Source: Synaphobranchus kaupii (lineage: Eukaryota; Chordata; Actinopteri; Anguilliformes; Synaphobranchidae). From it: a DNA stretch of 64,000 nt. The notes beneath the pieces were generated by a model. The model had not been told where the DNA came from and ran no database searches. It saw only the letters and a program-made list of their open reading frames with translations. Both the position numbers and the translations under genes were made by a program. The stretch covers positions 105,102,585 through 105,166,584 of the forward strand of contig CM056377.1 in the NCBI GenBank assembly GCA_029718625.1. The letters run 5' to 3'. Positions 12,481 through 24,505 of the stretch are shown here, piece by piece (position 1 is the stretch's first letter; each line of letters begins with the position of its first letter).

Positions 12481-13224
12481 CAGTAACTAACTTAAAATAT
12501 CAGGGAAATGGCCAGATTTAGCAACCGATAACCTGAGTATAAGCATGGCATGCTGAGTTTCATACTTGTGTAGACTATGAAATTTGTAATGTTATTTTAT
12601 GATTGTTATATGTGTCGTGATATGCGTAATGCTATTCTGGTCTATTAGGCTGCTCACTGCACATTGCCTTTCTAGTGGTATGTATACATTTTCTAGTGGA
12701 TGTGTTTATGTGCAGTAATCTTCAGTTATGTTTATTCAATGTCCATGTGGAGGTGTAGCAAAGAAGACAAAATTTTTAAAAAATCGACACCTCCCAGAGA
12801 AAAAACCCTGGGAATTAATAACAAGTGAGAAGTTTGTCTGGGTCTAAAGCGGCATAAATCAGGAAATTCAAATGAGCACCAACAAGCCCAACTTCAGCTC
12901 TCTAAACTATCAGGGATTGTTTTTTTTCTGACTGCTATACAGTTCTGTAGCTATGTTGGTCTCACATGTACTCATCACTGGGCAGATTGGTTCAAACCTT
13001 CTCTCAAAGAGCCTAATTAATACTCTTCAAAGTGGTAAGTGACCTATGACTGCTACATTATAGAAGTCCCACTAGAGTCGGTTTAGACGTAGGCTATAGA
13101 TCTATAATGTACATTCGTACGTTAAGTGAAATTCGTACAGAATTATGAAATATAGCCATTTAGCCAACCATGTCACAGACATCAGGAAATCATGGCATGC
13201 AAAGGATATGCAACCAAATATGAT

Positions 13225-13296
13225 GACTTAATTTAAGTTTATGTTAATTTGTCCAATTACCTTTGGTCCCATAAAATGGGGGACTATGTACAAACG
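13225..13296 (+). mobile_element. Tc1-like 3'-end remnant, first part
   Basis: The text GTCCAATTACCTTTGGTCCC then ATAAAATGGGGGACTATGTACAAA matches a common fish Tc1-like 3' region. It is cut here by the inner foldback and continues at 15,070. Confidence 0.72.
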
Positions 13297-15069
13297 TATG
13301 GAAGCATATCCGCGCCAAAATTCAAATGAAAATGCAAATCGGCGATTGCATCTCATTTACATTCGATGTGTGCAAAAACCATGACATAATTCAAATGAAA
13401 ATGCAAAAGGCCAAGTATTCAAGTAAGTATTCAATTTATGGTTCAACTTCAGTGGTTGTCTGTGATTTCAGTCGTCAGACAGTTACCAGGCTAGATAGCG
13501 ATATTTCCTAGTTCTCTGTGTTGGGGGATTATAGGCAAAATGATAAGAATTAAAAAGGAAACGAGGTAGCCTAAAAGTTACGACGAGCCATAGCCAGCCC
13601 AATGTTCAGTTAACTTAGTTAACAGTTTAGATATGTTCCCCTGCTTTCATTCATCTGGTGTGGTAACTAGCCTAATGTTATGGGTTTGCGTACAGTTGCG
13701 GTCAAAACCAGCCTATTCATGGAAAGCTATGCCTGAAAATGTGCTACCCTTCTTACCGTGGGCATTTCCATCACAATTTCTATTAATTAACTATTTTATT
13801 GATAGCCTGCTTATTTTATTTTAGTGACATGGAATATAGGCTAGGCAATAGCCCAATGTTGGTTTATCACACAGCCCTGTCTAAGGCAAACCGGTGAACG
13901 GAAATCTATTGCCTCTTATGCTGAACTCTCTGCCCCCCCCCCCAAAACAATAAACACTCTGGACTCTGAACCCTGAAACACATGGACTCTGAACCCCGAC
14001 CTTCAGTTTGAACTGACTCTTTGCACTATTGCACTAATGCACTATTACGGTACAATATATCATGCTGCTATACAGACTTTTTGAACAATACATCACTGTT
14101 TTTGCACAATATATCATCCTACTATACTGACTGTTTGCACAATATATCATGTTTTTTGCACTACCTAACATATACATAAAAAACTTCTGCTGCTATCCTC
14201 TTACATATTTTTATAGGTTATATATTATATATTTAATTTAATTTAACTTTTTGTATAGTAGTAAATGTCTTATCTGTTGTGCACTTTATTGTTTACTTTA
14301 GTGTTAGAAAATGTCTTGTCTTGTGCATTTTATTTTATTCTGTCTCCGTAGGATAGTGAGAAACGTCCTCTCGATTCCTCTGTATGTCTGGTACATGTGG
14401 TTGAATTGACAATAATAAAAATAAAAAAACCTTGAAACCTTATGGCAAGTCCTCCCTGCTGTTAAGGTTAAGTTAGTAAACAACGGGCTGGCTAGGCTCA
14501 TCGTAACATTTAGGCTACCTCGTTTCCTTTCTAGTTTTTAGAATTTAGCCTATAATCCCCAAAGACAGAGAACTAGGAAATGTCACTATCTGTATCTAGC
14601 CTGGTAATTGCCTGCCGACCGGAATCACAGACAACCATTGAAGTTGAACCATAAATTCAGTGGTTTGACGGTCCCCTGTAACGCCCCTTTCTTCGAGGCC
14701 CCGCCTTGATGGGCATGCGTTGAAAGTTTGCATGTTCAGTTCGGAGTTTTGGCAGGATTTTTGCGTGACCACACGGAAATGATAATGTAAACAGATGCAA
14801 TGCCATTACATTTGAATTATGTCACTCTTGTGCCGCAAAGCATGAAAACGATATGTTAAATGGCGAATTGAATTATCATTTCCTTTTTGTCATGGATCAT
14901 GCGATTTTAAAATTGTCAGATAAAGTGCGTACATTAACTTGAAAATGAAAACGCAATGCCTTTTGCATTTTCATTTGAATTATGTCATGGTTTTTGCGCA
15001 CATCGAATGTAAACGAAATGCAATCGTCGTTTTTCATTTTCATTAGAATTTTGGCGTGATGCTTCCATA
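13297..15069. mobile_element. inner foldback element (long inverted arms)
   Basis: The left end TATGGAAGCATATCCGCGCC is mirrored by GGCGTGATGCTTCCATA at the right. Arms continue for several hundred bases: ATTCGATGTGTGCAAAAACC versus GGTTTTTGCGCACATCGAAT, and GGAAACGAGGTAGCCTAAA versus TTTAGGCTACCTCGTTTCC. ACAAA flanks both sides, consistent with insertion into the Tc1-like remnant. No transposase is visible. Confidence 0.82.
13930..14440 (+). mobile_element. LINE 3'-untranslated tail inserted in the inner foldback
   Basis: A run of TTGCACTATTGCACTAATGC, GCACAATATATCAT units, CTCTGTATGTCTGGTACATG and GACAATAATAAAAATAAA is typical of a fish LINE 3' UTR, plus orientation, ending near CCTTGAAACC. 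It sits between the two arms of the inner foldback, where the arms have no counterpart for it. The coding part is absent (5' truncation). Confidence 0.68.
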
Positions 15070-15240
15070 CAAAAGTGCTACAATTGCTATACGGTTCACC
15101 CGATATGGATAATAAACACCTCCCAATTAAAGCTGAAAGTGCACTTTAACCTCATAGTCACTGGTACATTTGAAATCCAGTGTGCTGGCGTACAGAGCCA
15201 AAACAACAAAAAAATGTCCACTGTCCAAATACTTTTGCTC
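15070..15240 (+). mobile_element. Tc1-like 3'-end remnant, second part
   Basis: It resumes AAAAGTGCTACAATTGCTAT, GGTTCACCCGATATGG, AAAGCTGAAAGTGCACTTTA and ends AATGTCCACTGTCCAAATAC-TTTTG. This is the usual continuation of the 13,225-13,296 text, so the two were one element before the foldback landed. Confidence 0.78.
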
Positions 15241-15532
15241 TTACCCTGTCCTCAGCATAGTGGACTTGAGCGACCTAGTGACCAAGTCGCTCGCTGTGTG
15301 AACACGGCTTAAGACTATGAATTAGGCTCTTTGAGAGAAGGTTTGAACCAATCTGCCCAGGGATGAGTACATGTTGTTTGAAATACAGTAGCCCAACATA
15401 CTACAGTATGTATAGCAGTCAGATATAAAAAACGGAGTACTGGGAAATCCCTGATAGTGTAGAGAGCTGAAGTTTGGCTTGGTGGTGCCCATTTGAATTT
15501 TGAAGCTTTTGACCAAGCCAAACTTCTCACTT

Positions 15533-16108
15533 AAAACATAGTTTTTTGTTACTAATTATTATGCAGGTGCACAAAATATTGAATGAATCCTCATCTATTT
15601 GGAAAATTGTCATGGAAAATAAAATACAGGGACTACATGGCTATATGCTTTGATACTGTCAAAGGCACACTCAATCATTGAATGAAGTGATAGAAATTTC
15701 AAATTGATGTCACTTACAAGAGAGATCATCTACAATTAATTGAAAATAAATTAAACTCGAAGGGACATGAAAAAAACATTCTAGTTTTGTTTTCAAATGA
15801 ATCACCTATTGTGGTTCCAGTAAACAAATGACTGCATGTGAAAATTACTCAGAGAATCAGAAAGGCCAAAATCAGTGATAATGACTGCTCCTCTGTTTAA
15901 GTTTGAAAGCTTGTTCTAAGCTAATTGTATGTTATATACCCCAACAATAAAGAATTGAAAGATCTCAATTTAACCTTCTGACAACCATAGCAAACCTTTC
16001 TCTCCCATACATCTACACACCTATATGCTATGTTAAATTTAATATGAAGACACAACATTAGGCAAAATTCCCCTAACAGGGAATATGATTCATTTGCTTC
16101 AATGACAC
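15533..16108. other. gene-free stretch
   Basis: AT-rich and without recognisable genes or repeats. Confidence 0.5.
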
Positions 16109-16111
16109 TTG

Positions 16112-17903
16112 GGGCCCTATCTTGGCGATCTTGGCGCTTAGTCTAAGCGCATGGCGCTAAGTCCATTTAGGGCGTGTCCAAGTCTACTTTTGCTATTTTA
16201 ATGGCGTGTTTTTTGGGCGCTAAGCATGGCGCAAGGTGCAACTGGGCTGAACCTAGTCTCTTCATTAATTATAGGTGTGTCTTGGGCGTGACATGCAATA
16301 AACCAATCAAAATGTCATATCCCATTCCCTTTAAAAGCCTGCTTTTCCACCTTGGCGGATTGCTTATGATGGCGAAACAGACATGCTCGTGCATGTTTAG
16401 TGCGATCAAGGAATCGGCTATATGGATCAGTAGCAGTAGTAGTATTATGAGTTCCCGGTAATTCCTGACAGTGCTGTTTACGAAATATATGCTGTTAAAT
16501 TTCGTTAAAAGCACCTGCAACAGCTGAGAATAAGCGACCAATTGCTTCCTTCTCACCTTAAAAAACGCCAAATTAGCCTGCTTGTTTAACGAATTTCATT
16601 TGATTATGCAATGAACTCATGTTCAAGCTTCATCCGAAGTTCATTAGGCTACCTGCATTCTAATTTTGATTAATAACACAACTAACGTTATTTTGCCTTA
16701 ATGATGACACTAAATACAACAAATCTGTCAGGTTGGCAACCCATAGGTTCAGCATATTTTCCCTTGTTTTATAATGTCCTGCTTATGGAAATGTGACCAA
16801 CCTGTTTAACTGGTAGCGTAATACTTTAAAACGATTCACTTTCCCAGGAAGACCGTAAAAAGTGCAATGTACAGCAGGGGAAACAGACCTGCTCCTATTA
16901 AGCGAACATGCAGATAATGGAATTACAATTAATTGTGTAACGTGCTGCAAATTTAGTTTCTAATTAGACGCTTAGTTCTGTTTAAAATCTTTTGTTCAAG
17001 TTATGGAATTACAGGTGAAATAATAATAATTTTAATAAGCTGAGGGTATGTAAACCTTGTCACTGTAATTTAAAAAAATATGAAGGACGAAGAATAGCTA
17101 AGGTTAGCCTACAATTCATGATGACATTTATCTCCGTTTTTTAACCATAGTCTATCTAAAAAACATTATGCACAGCGAGTCCGCTGTAGCCTAGGCTATT
17201 TGAAAAACAATAAAATAAATATTCACTGGACAAGGTTTTGAACTTTTTTCAGTCACAAACCATTCTATTTACTTACAGGCTGTATTCCTAGATAAACAGA
17301 GCTGTATTGTAATGACATCTGAAGCGCATTTTCAGAACGCAAATGTCCGTCTATTGCAGTATGCGAGTTTTCCATTGAATGACAATTCACGCATTAGGTG
17401 CAAATGACAATGTGACATCGTTTCCCTTCGCTGAGGGAAAGGTATGTGGACCTATGGAACCTTTTATTATTATGCATTTTTGATATAGCCTACACAATAA
17501 TAATATTTCACATTGTGATCTAGATATTTTAGTCATGCTTGTGCACGCCCCTGTGTGTAACAGACAGGAGGGTATGCGCGTTGTGCACACGCCTATGTAG
17601 ATGCACTTATATGCGCCGTTAAAATAACATTTAAACAACTGCGACATGACTTTAGATCAGATTTGTGGTGGTTCTAGCGCAAGCGCTTTCTGCTGGCTCA
17701 AGATAGCAATACGCCAAAAATAATCCTGGCCACTCCTCATCTTAAGACCAACACGCCCAGTTCACTTGTGATGGCGCAAGAATACATGCTAGTTAAAGGA
17801 CGTAAGTGTTAGGCGTTATTATGGACCTAGCGCCGGGTGTAAGATAGCAAAGACACTTGCGTTTGGGTTAGCGCCGCTTTGCGCCGGGTGTAAGATAGGG
17901 CCC
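16112..17903. mobile_element. 1.8-kb non-autonomous DNA transposon with GGGCCCTATCTT ends
   Basis: The left end GGGCCCTATCTTGGCG at 16,112 is mirrored by AAGATAGGGCCC ending 17,903. GC-rich subterminal motifs recur (GCGCCGGGTGTAAGATAG twice at the right; TTAGTCTAAGCGCATGGCGC at the left). TTG flanks both ends (16,109-16,111 and 17,904-17,906), a 3-bp duplication that would fit a PIF/Harbinger-like element. No intact transposase frame was found, so the class is tentative. Confidence 0.75.
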
Positions 17904-19749
17904 TTGGTATGTAGCACAATTTCAACATTCCCTACAGTACACCATCATACCACTCATACAGCATCATAACATTCATAATGTGCTATTGGGAAGAAAAAAA
18001 AGACTTAATGAATTAGAAGTACCTGAGGCATAATTCAGGGCCTGGCTGTGGTCTTCGACATGGTTACACATTAATTGCTCCATATTTGTGTCAGAAATAG
18101 GCATATTGACTGTGGTGTATTTTTCTTATCATTTACTCTAAATTGAAATGACCCTGCTGTCAGCTTAGTTTCTCTTGGGTGTTCTCAACAAAATGCAAAC
18201 ATTTCTGATAAATGAAATATCTTCAAAAACAGTAATACTGAGACTATTGCTCAATTTTAGGAATTGAATTGACGTGAAAAATGAACAGAACTGAGGTAAT
18301 ATGGCTCTAGTTTTAAGGGAATAGCTAATGTACATAGCTGCTAATGTAAACATCAGCACATTAATAATGAATAAATAAAAATGTAATTAATTTGTTCATT
18401 TGAACATTTAAATGTGTAGACTTCATAAAATAAATTATGGTCAAGAAAATAACGTGCAAATCATGTGTACAATCTAAGGCAATGTTGTATTTGTACATCT
18501 ACAGTATGCCAGTAAATAGCAAAACAGCAAAACAACACTGTAATAGCAGCTGAATCACAAATTTTATAGCTGTACAAGTCATTTGAACACATTTTTAATG
18601 ATGGCATTGATATTAAGTTGGTGCAATCTATTGGCTAATTGTCCAAAATGATGCCAGATGCACTTTCTATCCTGCCTTAATGGTCATGATTGCTCTCCAA
18701 TGACATTTTAGATGTTTGTTATTAAGTATTTTAATCTACTGATATAAGGAGCGAATGTTCAATAATCAACTAACTGGACAAACTGATAAATGAGTGGCAT
18801 TTCAGGGCCTTTATTGTAGTGCCGTAAACGGACAGATTGAGGAACATTTCCAAAGTAATTTCCCCCACCTCATCATTAGCTTGAGTCACATGAACAGAAT
18901 TAGCTGTCACATCCAAAATGTGGTAACTGGGCCTGACCAACCCACAGGATTCTGTGAAAACACATATTTCAGTAAGGTCACTAATCCCCATACAGGCATG
19001 TAGCCTAATTGGGACAAAAAAAGGGGTCTATTACAGAATAGAACAAGTCTTCTTTCTCTAATCGAAAACCATTAATAAAAAAGAGCTAGCAAGCACTTGA
19101 CAAAAACTCTCACATTTATTTATTGTTAAAACAAGTGTTGAACTTTACATTGGTTTCTTTTTTCGTGATGGGCTCTTTATTAATCATGTTTACAGAAAAG
19201 AATGAAATACGCATACCAGTGCTGGAAAAAAATAATTCATACACTTTTCTTGTTTTCTTGATATTAAAATCTTTAAATAAATAAATGAAATCAAACCCGT
19301 CAGCTGAAATATATTTGGAAAGGATAAAAACCTTATAGATGTTGGCCTCAAGTGCCTAGTGCCTTCTTTCTTCATTATATAAGTAGCTAAAATTTAGGTT
19401 TTATCATCTGATTCAGACCAGGATTGTGTATCGGCTTTTTTTGGCTGAAATAGGGCGTTCATTTTATGCTATACTAACATTAAAAATGATTTTGGCAATT
19501 TTAAATTGACCTGTTTTGATGGATAATATGTATGATTCATGTAAGCAAAAACACTGTTCACAAGTGGAAAAAGTGAGAATGAGATAACCTTGTATTTTGA
19601 TCTTTTAATTTCTATAGTCTTTTTTGTTCAAACATACTACAATGAATGAAGTGTAAGAAGAATAAACACATTTTTATAACATATGTGCAACTTTTACACA
19701 ATAGTCTCTTCAAACTTTAAAATTTTAATTAAAATGTCTTCTTTTATAT
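17904..19749. other. gene-free stretch downstream of adgrl2
   Basis: AT-rich and without recognisable genes. It may contain the distal 3' UTR of adgrl2 if a far polyadenylation signal (19,115 or 19,176) is used. Confidence 0.45.
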
Positions 19750-20450
19750 TTATGGTTGCCATGAATTTTATTTTACACTAGCAATACAACAAAATATATT
19801 TTTTTCACCATTATCCTTGACAACAGTTCAATGTACAATTGAGAAAATATAAGGCCTGGGGCTTGATTGCTAGTGGTTATAAGATCCAATCTTCACAAGG
19901 GTGGGGATGAGTTTGTTCTAGAATCCAGGACCTTTATATTCCTAATTTAATTGTTTCATCAGGAAAGTCTCAGTCCCATAGTTCCAGTTATGGTCCTGGA
20001 GCTTGATTTTGTATATAATACAAAACAGGCTTTGAAAAAAAATGATGTAGGTGTATGTACAACCTGCTCGGAAACTGCTGAATTGGAATGGCCAGTACCT
20101 TTTCTGCCTTTTTTACGGTCGTTCGACAGCAGCAGCAGCACATTTAAATACATAATTGGCTTGTCTTTCATTTTTTAAACATTCTGTATAGTATTTACAC
20201 AGTCTTTTTAAAACTTCACAGCAATCTAAATGCCAGTGCAGAGCAACCTCCATACACTGCAGTCTGTCTGTGAAGTGGGGCAGAGCAGGTGGTGGGGGCA
20301 GGGGTAGTGGTTTGGGTTTCAATGCCGGACTTCAGTAGGAATCCTTCTATATCACTCATGTTTTTTGCCAGTAGGGATTATTAGGCGTATGTATGTGTGC
20401 GTGTGTGTGTGTTGGGGGCTGGGGGTGAAGTGGGGGATATCTAAATACAT
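19750..20450 (-). other. adgrl2: probable adgrl2 3' UTR
   Basis: The transcript continues below the stop codon at 20,451. It contains a (GCT) run in sense (about 20,128-20,140) and a CA/TG-rich patch near 20,400. A sense AATAAA lies at 19,767-19,772; others lie at 19,115-19,120 and 19,176-19,181. The true cleavage site cannot be chosen from sequence alone, and the UTR may run past this interval. Confidence 0.5.
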
Positions 20451-21208
20451 TTAAAGGCTTGTCACCAACTGCATCTGTCCTTCCCTTACATCTCCTTCTG
20501 GGATGCAGCCTTCTTTGTTAATAGGAATAATATATCCATCGCTATTGCCTCTGCTGATCTGGTAGTAAGCCTGAAGCTGGTTTCCAGCTCCAAGGTTAGG
20601 CATGCTCTTGTAATAAACATCCTCGCTCTCGCTCCTCTTAGAAGGTGAAAGGTCCTCCTCTACATCGGGGCTACTCTCAGGGTAGGGAGAGTCTCTTAGG
20701 TTAGGCATACTAGTGTACAATGAGTCTCTGTTTGGCGACTGCAGATTGTCCTCAGTCTCAGCCGTGAGCTGAGAGACGTAGCTGTCCATGCCCTCAGCCT
20801 TCACTTTCTTCTGTGGGTGGTACAGAAGTGAGTGAGTCCGCTGGGGAATGAGCGGGGCCTCCAGCTCCTTGTGGTGCAAATCCAGGCTCAGGCCCGGGTT
20901 GTCCCCATGCACCAGAGATGAGGCATCAGCCACAATGGCGTCATCTTCGCTGCTGCTCCCGCCCACAGCCACTTTGGTCGAAGTTCTCTCCATATTGTGG
21001 TTTTTGCTGCAGGCCCTGAGGTTGTTGTGCACCAGTTTGGAGATGATCATTTTCTCAAAAGCTGCATCGTCTAGGCTGAGTCCACAGTCCACCACTTGCA
21101 CACCGTCACCGTAGTCCCCATTGCGAAGAGAGTAGCTATTATTAAAATTACCATTTAGCGGTAGAGTATCCATTGCATTTGTATCCCTGGCATTGTTCAG
21201 TGAATGTC
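20451..21208 (-). CDS. adgrl2: adgrl2 last coding exon, C-terminal tail with PDZ ligand
   Basis: This 758-nt coding part encodes 251 residues plus stop, starting [20 protein letters not shown]. Blocks include [80 protein letters not shown] and [19 protein letters not shown]. The end QMQLVTSL is a class I PDZ ligand that in latrophilins recruits SHANK scaffolds. This tail identifies the L2 paralogue. The acceptor is TCATTGCAG before GACATTC. The first 61 nt are open in a second frame as well. Confidence 0.98.
21148..21208 (-). CDS. adgrl2: adgrl2 last exon, second reading frame (alternative C-terminus)
   Basis: When entered with two carried bases AT from the 52-nt exon, the same DNA reads ATG-ACA-TTC-ACT-GAA-CAA-TGC-CAG-GGA-TAC, giving [17 protein letters not shown] then TAA at 21,148-21,150. 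It corresponds to the alternative latrophilin ending [16 protein letters not shown] known in other paralogues. The stretch is therefore dual-coding: [17 protein letters not shown] in one frame, [15 protein letters not shown] in the other. It depends on use of the weak GTAATT donor at 23,616. Confidence 0.82.
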
Positions 21209-23128
21209 CTGCAATGAAAAAACATGTGAGGGGATTTACATTAGTCACTACTATTCGGCCCTACATATATGTTTAAAAATGCAAAAAAACAACCTTCATG
21301 CTGTTCAGGACACAACTGTCACTTGCTGGCATATTTTTACCCAGGTTATATAAAATAGGTTTGCCATTTGGATTTGCAAATATTGAATATAGTATGGAGA
21401 ATTGAACTGTAAGATATTAACTGATATATTTAGCATATTCTTTCTGTAACGTGCCATAGTTTCTTTTTCAATAGAGGAAGAAAATCCATCTTTATACATA
21501 TTCTTTACACATATACTCCTACTAATGTAAACAAAAATGGATTTTGTCCTAAACAACATTAAAGTTCTAAAGGAAACATAAATAAATAACATAATATAAA
21601 TAAAACATCACATACACAAAGTATAGGTAAATGTACAAATGTGTAGCCACAAACGGGCAAGCTATTACATTAACATGAGAATCTTACTCCTTTTTGGAGA
21701 TGTACGGGGAAAAGAATGGGAAAATAAAGAAATACAGAAAACAGCCATGTTCAACACGGACAGCCATCTCTCTCACTACAGGGGCTCACAAGCACCATCC
21801 GACAGCACGACAGACAGCAGGTGGAATGACTCACTTTGGACAACTCACATCATGTCTGTCTGCTCAGGCTATCTGGCCTAAAAGTAGCTGATGTACAAAA
21901 GAAAGTAAAATGATTTATTGTAACATGATGAATAATCACTGAAATAACAAAATCAAACGAAACAAAATAAAACAAAAAAACAACTTAGCAACTTAGTCAG
22001 AGCAAGGGTTCAGCAAATTAAATTAACAAGCAATCACAAGTTTTTTTTTTTGTTGAATTTCTCTTTTTTCTTTTTCTTTTAAATTTAAAATGCCACATAT
22101 TTTCTTCATGTGATTAATTAAGTATGTGCGTGCTTTTACAATTTCTTTCTGCAAGCTAGTGTCCTAAGCTTGAACAGGTCAAAGAGCCTACAGCTCTGCA
22201 GCTTGCGTCAGTCACAGTGACAGTTCCCAGTGTAACCCTCAGCTATTACAATTATTACAAGTGCGGCCCAGGGTGGAAAAAAGGGATATAAGGGAGGTCA
22301 ACAATGTTTGGAATTTCTTTGAGCACAGTTCACAGAAATCAGGAGTGAAAGAATAAATATTAGTGGTGTAATGGAGGGAGAGTGGGAGGAGAAGAGGAAT
22401 ATCAGCCATGGCTCATCCAAAGCAGGACATGAGATTAACTTAAATTCCTGCTGGAGATATGAGGGAGAGATTAGGAGAAATGGCTATTTTATGGTTGCAT
22501 GCTGTCGTTCAGATAAAGAATTCTTATTTTGTAGACACACAAACATGTAAAATAGACATCAACTCCGCTTATCAGAGGAGTGGAAAATGAGGGAGGAAAA
22601 CAAAAAAAAAAGATTATGAACAGCTGCTACTGTGACAATCATATAGTTTGTTTGTGCATTTCCGTAACATACTTTTGATCCAGTCTGGTAAAGTCTGGAG
22701 AGAGGGGAAGTGATGTGAGTAGAATGAAACTGGACACTATGAGACTGCTGCATTCCGGAAGACAGCTCAAGGGAACAGGATACGTTTACAACTACAATCA
22801 TCTGTTCCCCCCGATTCATGATCATTTCCACCATGTCACAATTAAATCTGCAGTGTATTATAGCAAACACATACAAATATCAGAACTTAAATAAATAAAT
22901 AATACTAATAATAATAATCGGGATAGGAAATATTCCATATAGATGTGCAAGTCTAGAATTGCACAGAAAATTTAGTTTCAAAGTGTGGGCTGTATTTTCT
23001 AGTATAGACAATTAAAAAGACAATCCGTATTTTCTACTGTATGCCACATGCTGCAGATGTTATAAAAAATATATATAAATTAAGAATGTTCATATTTGAA
23101 ATAAAAGACAGTTATAAAGGATATATAC

Positions 23129-23163
<35 letters not shown>

Positions 23164-23612
23164 ACATAGCAGCTTTAATTATAACCTTTCTGTTCCAGGC
23201 ATCTTGAAATGCAAAGCTTATAAAGGCAAGCTAGCTTCTGAAAGCAGACATCCCTCAGGCTGAAGCAAAACTGCTTGAAATGGTGTCAGTGTAAGTGCAT
23301 TTGAATCTACTCTTGGTAGAGAAATATGCACTTTTTGGAAATGGGAAAAGGAACTGCACTGCAAACTGTCCAGTAATTTATGATAATTAATTTAAAATTT
23401 GTAATGATGGAAATTTGGAATTTGAAAACAATGAGAACTGGGGATTATGTATACCAGAGAAAATTAAATATGAACACAATTTTCATCTTCAACAATAGCT
23501 ACTTCTTTTGTTAAAGTTTTGTGAACCACTTGCCCACTGAGTGTAAGTCAATGACCTGAAGTAACCATTGATTGTGCCGGGGTTTGTTTTTAATAATCAT
23601 GCTGAAAAAAAA
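21209..23612 (-). other. adgrl2: adgrl2 intron before last exon
   Basis: Contains a (TA) run at about 23,127-23,154 and A/T homopolymers. No further exon was recognised between the frame-shifting exon and the last exon. Confidence 0.6.
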
Positions 23613-23616
23613 TTAC

Positions 23617-23668
23617 ATTTGATAGGCAAAGTTAAGTTTTACTCCCATACTTGTCTCTCTGTAGGTCA
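23617..23668 (-). CDS. adgrl2: adgrl2 alternative frame-shifting tail exon (TYRETSMGVKLN)
   Basis: After a CCTCTAG acceptor the sequence reads (G)TG-ACC-TAC-AGA-GAG, encoding VTYRETSMGVKLNFAYQ plus AT, followed by a GTAATT donor. The peptide matches the known latrophilin alternative tail YRETSMGVKLNIAYQ. Its 52 nt is not a multiple of three, so the last exon is entered one frame over, producing a conserved short C-terminus (see 21,148-21,208). If the weak donor is not used, read-through stops at once (TAA at 23,613-23,615) after AYQM. Either product lacks the PDZ ligand. Confidence 0.85.
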
Positions 23669-24376
23669 CTAGAGGAAAGCATAAGGAAAGAGCAAAAATA
23701 AAAAAAGCAAATATAAGATATTGACACTTCATTTTCCAAATTGCCATATCATTTATACATAACAGCCCAAACACAAAGCTTTTAACATAATTTAATAATG
23801 TAACTTTAAACCTTTTTTTTTTTTTTATTAAAAACCACAAATGTTTTGCTTTGGCACAAACAAATTTTAAATAGGTACTTTTCTGTCTGACTTTGATTCG
23901 AGGCTGCATGGTCTTCACAAATGGATGTAACCTTTTGTGATTAAATAAACTCAAGTACCTTTGTCCCCATTTTCAGGTAAAATATATCGCAATAATGCAT
24001 TACTCTTTTAGCACATTTATCAATGAAGAAAATGTAGTACCTTTTTCCCCACATTTACTTAATGTAATATAAATTAAGCCCATCTCAGAGAAATGAAGGG
24101 ATCTCAGTGTCCATAATATGACACCCGAGGTTTAAATCTAGACCACAGAGTAGGTGAACTTCAGTACAATCAAGCTCCTGAAAAAATGTGGCTTATAAAA
24201 TACTGCAGTATTTTTATTTAATAGTTGGAAAGTGAAAGGCCAAAGAGAAGGTATACTACATTGCATTCTACTCTTAATGCAGTGATAAGAGCTCGATCAC
24301 TCAATGTCTAAAAAATTCCAAGCGCAAGCAAGCAATAAAAGGAAATATGTTTTTCTGAAGTGGTAAATAAGCACAC
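23669..24376 (-). other. adgrl2: adgrl2 intron between 24,377 and 23,668 exons
   Basis: AT-rich with a poly-T run near 23,812-23,826; I see nothing else. Confidence 0.6.
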
Positions 24377-24505
24377 CTGGAGAGTTAAACACTGGAGCCG
24401 AGGGGGTGTTACATACAACCGTTTCAGCGAGTAAGGTGTTATAGGGGTTGTTAGTGCCTTGTGGTCGAAGAAGAGGATTTGTTAGTAGATAATTGCCCGT
24501 CATCC
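24377..24505 (-). CDS. adgrl2: adgrl2 tail exon ([14 protein letters not shown])
   Basis: This 129-nt exon encodes [20 protein letters not shown] then [20 protein letters not shown] and SP plus one base. This segment is shared by L1 and L2 tails; the wording here is the L2 version. The acceptor is TGCTCCAG; the donor is CCAG|GTGTGC. Entering with two bases and leaving one, it is frame-neutral and is a likely cassette. Confidence 0.95.

Larger units (their letters stand above)
12823..15532. mobile_element. outer inverted-repeat element hosting nested insertions
   Basis: The left arm (about 12,823-13,018: AAGTGAGAAGTTTGTCTGGG... GCAGATTGGTTCAAACCTTC...GAGCCTAATTA) is mirrored by the right arm (about 15,325-15,532: TTAGGCTCTTTGAGAGAAGG... 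...CCAAACTTCTCACTT). Each arm is about 200 bp. The interior holds Tc1-like sequence split in two, an inner foldback, and a LINE tail. No target duplication could be fixed. Confidence 0.8.
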
